Notes under the pieces: generated by a model | The model's database searches: none | Told to the model about the DNA's origin: nothing | The model's input: the letters and a program-made list of their open reading frames with translations, nothing else | From: a virus | Strand: one strand, 5' to 3' | Length of the DNA stretch: 22,407 nt | Virus record (IMG/VR): IMGVR_UViG_3300027782_000393 | Span: 1-22,407 of that record | Made by a program: the position numbers and the translations under genes | In this document: positions 21,370 to 22,407 of the stretch, one piece after another | Numbering within the stretch: position 1 is the stretch's first letter | Layout of the letters: the number at the start of each line of letters is the position of its first letter

Positions 21370-21542
21370 GGCTTCGCCCCCCATACAAATTGCACGCGCA
21401 GATTCTCGGTCAGAACCCAGTGAGCGTGGCCTACCTTAACTGCCTCGTTCTGCATATTTCTAATCCCAAATAAAAAACCAACAGCGACGGCACAGGCCAC
21501 CGCGATACCCAACACTATCAACTCTCGAATCATGTGTTTCAT
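21366..21542 (-). CDS. Small membrane-anchored protein, first gene of the minus cassette
   Basis: Starts are possible at ATG 21542 (58 residues) and ATG 21533 (55). A GTG at 21551 overlaps the predicted -10 box and is rejected. An N-terminal hydrophobic segment (ELIVLGIAVACAVAVGFLFGI) looks like an uncleaved signal anchor and is followed by a polar periplasmic-type part ending VQFVWGAKP. The predicted promoter at 21550-21578 would start transcription close to the ATG. It could be a spanin-like or host-envelope protein, but no cysteine lipobox is seen. Function unknown. Confidence 0.65.
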   Translation of the reverse strand: MKHMIRELIVLGIAVACAVAVGFLFGIRNMQNEAVKVGHAHWVLTENLRVQFVWGAKP

Positions 21543-21549
21543 CGCAGAC

Positions 21550-21578
21550 ACTAAATTGCGTCTGACACCTCACGTCAA
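21550..21578 (-). promoter_or_regulatory. Candidate sigma-70-type promoter of the minus cassette
   Basis: On the minus strand TTGACG (21578-21573, five of six matches) lies 17 bases from TTTAGT (21555-21550, four of six). Transcription would start near 21543, at or next to the ATG at 21542, so the mRNA would be leaderless or nearly so. Confidence 0.5.
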
Positions 21579-21589
21579 TATCAAACCAC

Positions 21590-21618
21590 TTGCGCCAAAA
21601 ACTACGCTCTGGTATAAG
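21590..21618 (+). promoter_or_regulatory. Candidate promoter of the terminase-type gene
   Basis: TATAAG (21613-21618, five of six) is 17 bases from a weak -35 TTGCGC (21590-21595). Transcription would start near 21625, at the putative TTG start 21626. It lies back to back with the minus promoter in a compact divergent control region. Confidence 0.4.
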
Positions 21619-21625
21619 CAGACCA

Positions 21626-22159
21626 TTGGAGATCACGGCACAAGTTACCACAACCTCCCCTGAGCTGACCACCGTCACCCAGAAGCTGGCGCGTGGATCA
21701 GACCTCGGCAACTTTACCGCTAGACAGATCAGTACGGAAAAGCGTACGCTTATCGAGGAAATGATCCGCAAGCAGGTGCCAATTGCTCGCATCGCTTTTG
21801 ATACTAGCTCAAGCAAATCTACCGTGCAGATCGTCCGGGATCAGCTCATCGAACGCGAGCCAACACTGTTCCGCGGCCACATGGCTGCCAACCTCCAGCG
21901 CATCGCAAACAAGGCCGCCTCAACCATTGAGCAAGGTCTTGATGCCCTCGAAGGACAAGATGTTAAACCAAGTTTACTAGCGGGAATTTCCGTCGCGCTA
22001 GGGATTATACTTGATAAACAGTCTGCGATGCTCGGTGAAACCACGGTCCAGGTGGTTGAACACCGGCTCCGGGTCGATGCGGACGCCATTTCCCGCATGA
22101 TATCCGTCAAACCATTACAAGTTGTTACAGAGCAGGAGGATATCATCGATGTTGCGTAG
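21626..22159 (+). CDS. HTH protein, candidate small terminase subunit
   Basis: About 178 residues from TTG 21626. An upstream TTG at 21590 overlaps the putative -35 box, and the first ATG (21762) would remove a well-formed N terminus. A helix KRTLIEEMIRKQ and an HTH-like IARIAFDTSSSKSTVQIVRDQL follow, then long helices (NLQRIANKAASTIEQGLDAL, LAGISVALGIILDKQSAML) and an acidic C terminus. HTH-plus-helical architecture, with a place before presumed packaging genes and next to a GC-rich island, fits a small terminase subunit. That subunit binds the packaging site and stimulates the large subunit. I recall IALGILxDKxxxLxGE-type text in such proteins. A transcription regulator is the alternative. 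Confidence 0.5.
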   Translation: MEITAQVTTTSPELTTVTQKLARGSDLGNFTARQISTEKRTLIEEMIRKQVPIARIAFDTSSSKSTVQIVRDQLIEREPTLFRGHMAANLQRIANKAASTIEQGLDALEGQDVKPSLLAGISVALGIILDKQSAMLGETTVQVVEHRLRVDADAISRMISVKPLQVVTEQEDIIDVA

Positions 22160-22243
22160 AACATTAGACATAATAGGTATTGTGCGAAGTCAGATATTTC
22201 CTGATCATTCATTAGTTTTGCTGAAATTTCAAGCTGGTCAGGC

Positions 22244-22272
22244 GGGGGGGGGGAGTCCCAGCCGCCGGCGGC
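22244..22272 (+). other. GC-rich island: ten-G run and 12-bp palindrome
   Basis: Ten consecutive G (22244-22253) are followed by a perfect palindrome GCCGCCGGCGGC (22261-22272) and more GC-rich repeats to about 22292. The flanks are AT-rich. Placed between the HTH/small-terminase-like gene and the tRNA, this could be a cos/pac-type packaging site or a strong RNA structure. The gap 22160-22319 otherwise holds no gene I can support. Confidence 0.4.
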
Positions 22273-22319
22273 GAGCGCGACGCGACGCATTCACTCAACC
22301 GAAATTTTTTCATAAAAGC

Positions 22320-22395
22320 GCCTTCTTAGCTCAGTTGGTAGAGCACCTGTTTTGTAAACAGGCGGTCACAGGTTCGAGTCCTGTCGAAGGCTCCA
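22320..22395 (+). tRNA. tRNA-Thr (anticodon UGU), CCA encoded
   Basis: A full cloverleaf is visible. The D arm is GCTCAGTTGGTAGAGC. The anticodon stem is CCTGT/ACAGG around TTTGTAA, giving anticodon UGU for Thr codon ACA. The variable loop is CGGTC, the T arm ACAGG-TTCGAGT-CCTGT. The acceptor stem GCCTTC/GAAGGC has one mismatch at its last pair (T/C), then discriminator T and CCA. Total 76 bases. It sits just after the GC-rich island at the window end. It may be a phage-borne tRNA serving codon usage, or mark an integration-type site. Confidence 0.93.
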
Positions 22396-22407
22396 TCTAA
22401 AAACCAC

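Noticed and set aside
22122-22400. 92-codon frame across the tRNA
   Set aside because: Its end reads AQLVEHLF and TGSSPVEGS, the classic translated-tRNA artefact; it also crosses the GC-rich island.
1-22407. CRISPR array, insertion sequence or integrase
   Set aside because: No regularly spaced repeats, transposase or integrase text was found; a temperate lifestyle is not supported by this half.

Overview
The window reads as one half of a lytic-type tailed-phage genome, most likely a podovirus-like dsDNA phage from an environmental (probably aquatic) sample. It has no chromosomal housekeeping genes. It does have phage virion, lysis, recombination, replication and packaging-type genes packed head to tail. 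Terminase large subunit, portal and capsid are absent and would be expected beyond the right end, or before the left end on a circular map. The host cannot be fixed. Almost no gene has a Shine-Dalgarno sequence and most junctions are ATGA overlaps. The lysozyme and primase-helicase resemble families I associate with Planctomycetes/Verrucomicrobia-type genomes, but this is a weak inference.

Layout, left to right. (1) 1-8712, late virion genes on +: a small protein, then three large consecutive proteins. These are a Gln/Asn/Ala-rich protein with a CFIATA-like C-terminal box, a second Gln/Pro/Ala-rich protein, and a 1645-residue polyvalent protein with an HExxH metallopeptidase motif, glycine-rich hydrophobic segments and a C-terminal SAM methyltransferase domain. 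Together they look like an ejected internal-virion or DNA-injection set. (2) 8709-9988: a holin-like membrane protein and a calcineurin-type metallophosphoesterase. (3) 10081-11584: three small unknowns, a secreted lysozyme resembling invertebrate-type (i-type) lysozymes, and a RuvC-like nuclease. (4) 11598-13647: a recombination module with a RecT-like annealase, a RecE/PDDEXK exonuclease and a DUF669-like probable ssDNA-binding protein. (5) 13703-16192: a C5-cytosine methyltransferase whose whole length is open in a second frame, then a PD-(D/E)XK nuclease and a conserved unknown. (6) 16351-20802: an SF2 helicase, small zinc-ribbon and HTH proteins, a beta-helix protein, small phage proteins, a PrimPol-helicase fusion and a winged-helix-like protein. 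(7) 20803-21022: noncoding, with hairpins and a minus-strand terminator. (8) 21023-21542: a three-gene minus-strand cassette of small, partly membrane proteins. (9) 21626-22159: an HTH protein that may be the small terminase subunit. (10) 22160-22407: a GC-rich island with a ten-G run, then tRNA-Thr(UGU).

The most striking signal is at 13703-15114. Two start codons five bases apart (ATGACATG) open two frames that both stay open for about 1.38 kb. One frame carries the catalytic motifs of a C5-cytosine methyltransferase from motif I to motif X. The other carries six W-x-T-P repeats and a C-terminal LNPxWVExLMGxPxGWT block that looks like a genuine conserved protein. In the central region each W-x-T-P repeat in one frame coincides with a V/L-[AGV]-[DNHS] repeat in the other, so the locus looks dual-coding. 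A second theme is translation: strong SD motifs are essentially missing, thirteen junctions are ATGA/GTGA overlaps, and the divergent promoters at 21550-21618 would give nearly leaderless transcripts.
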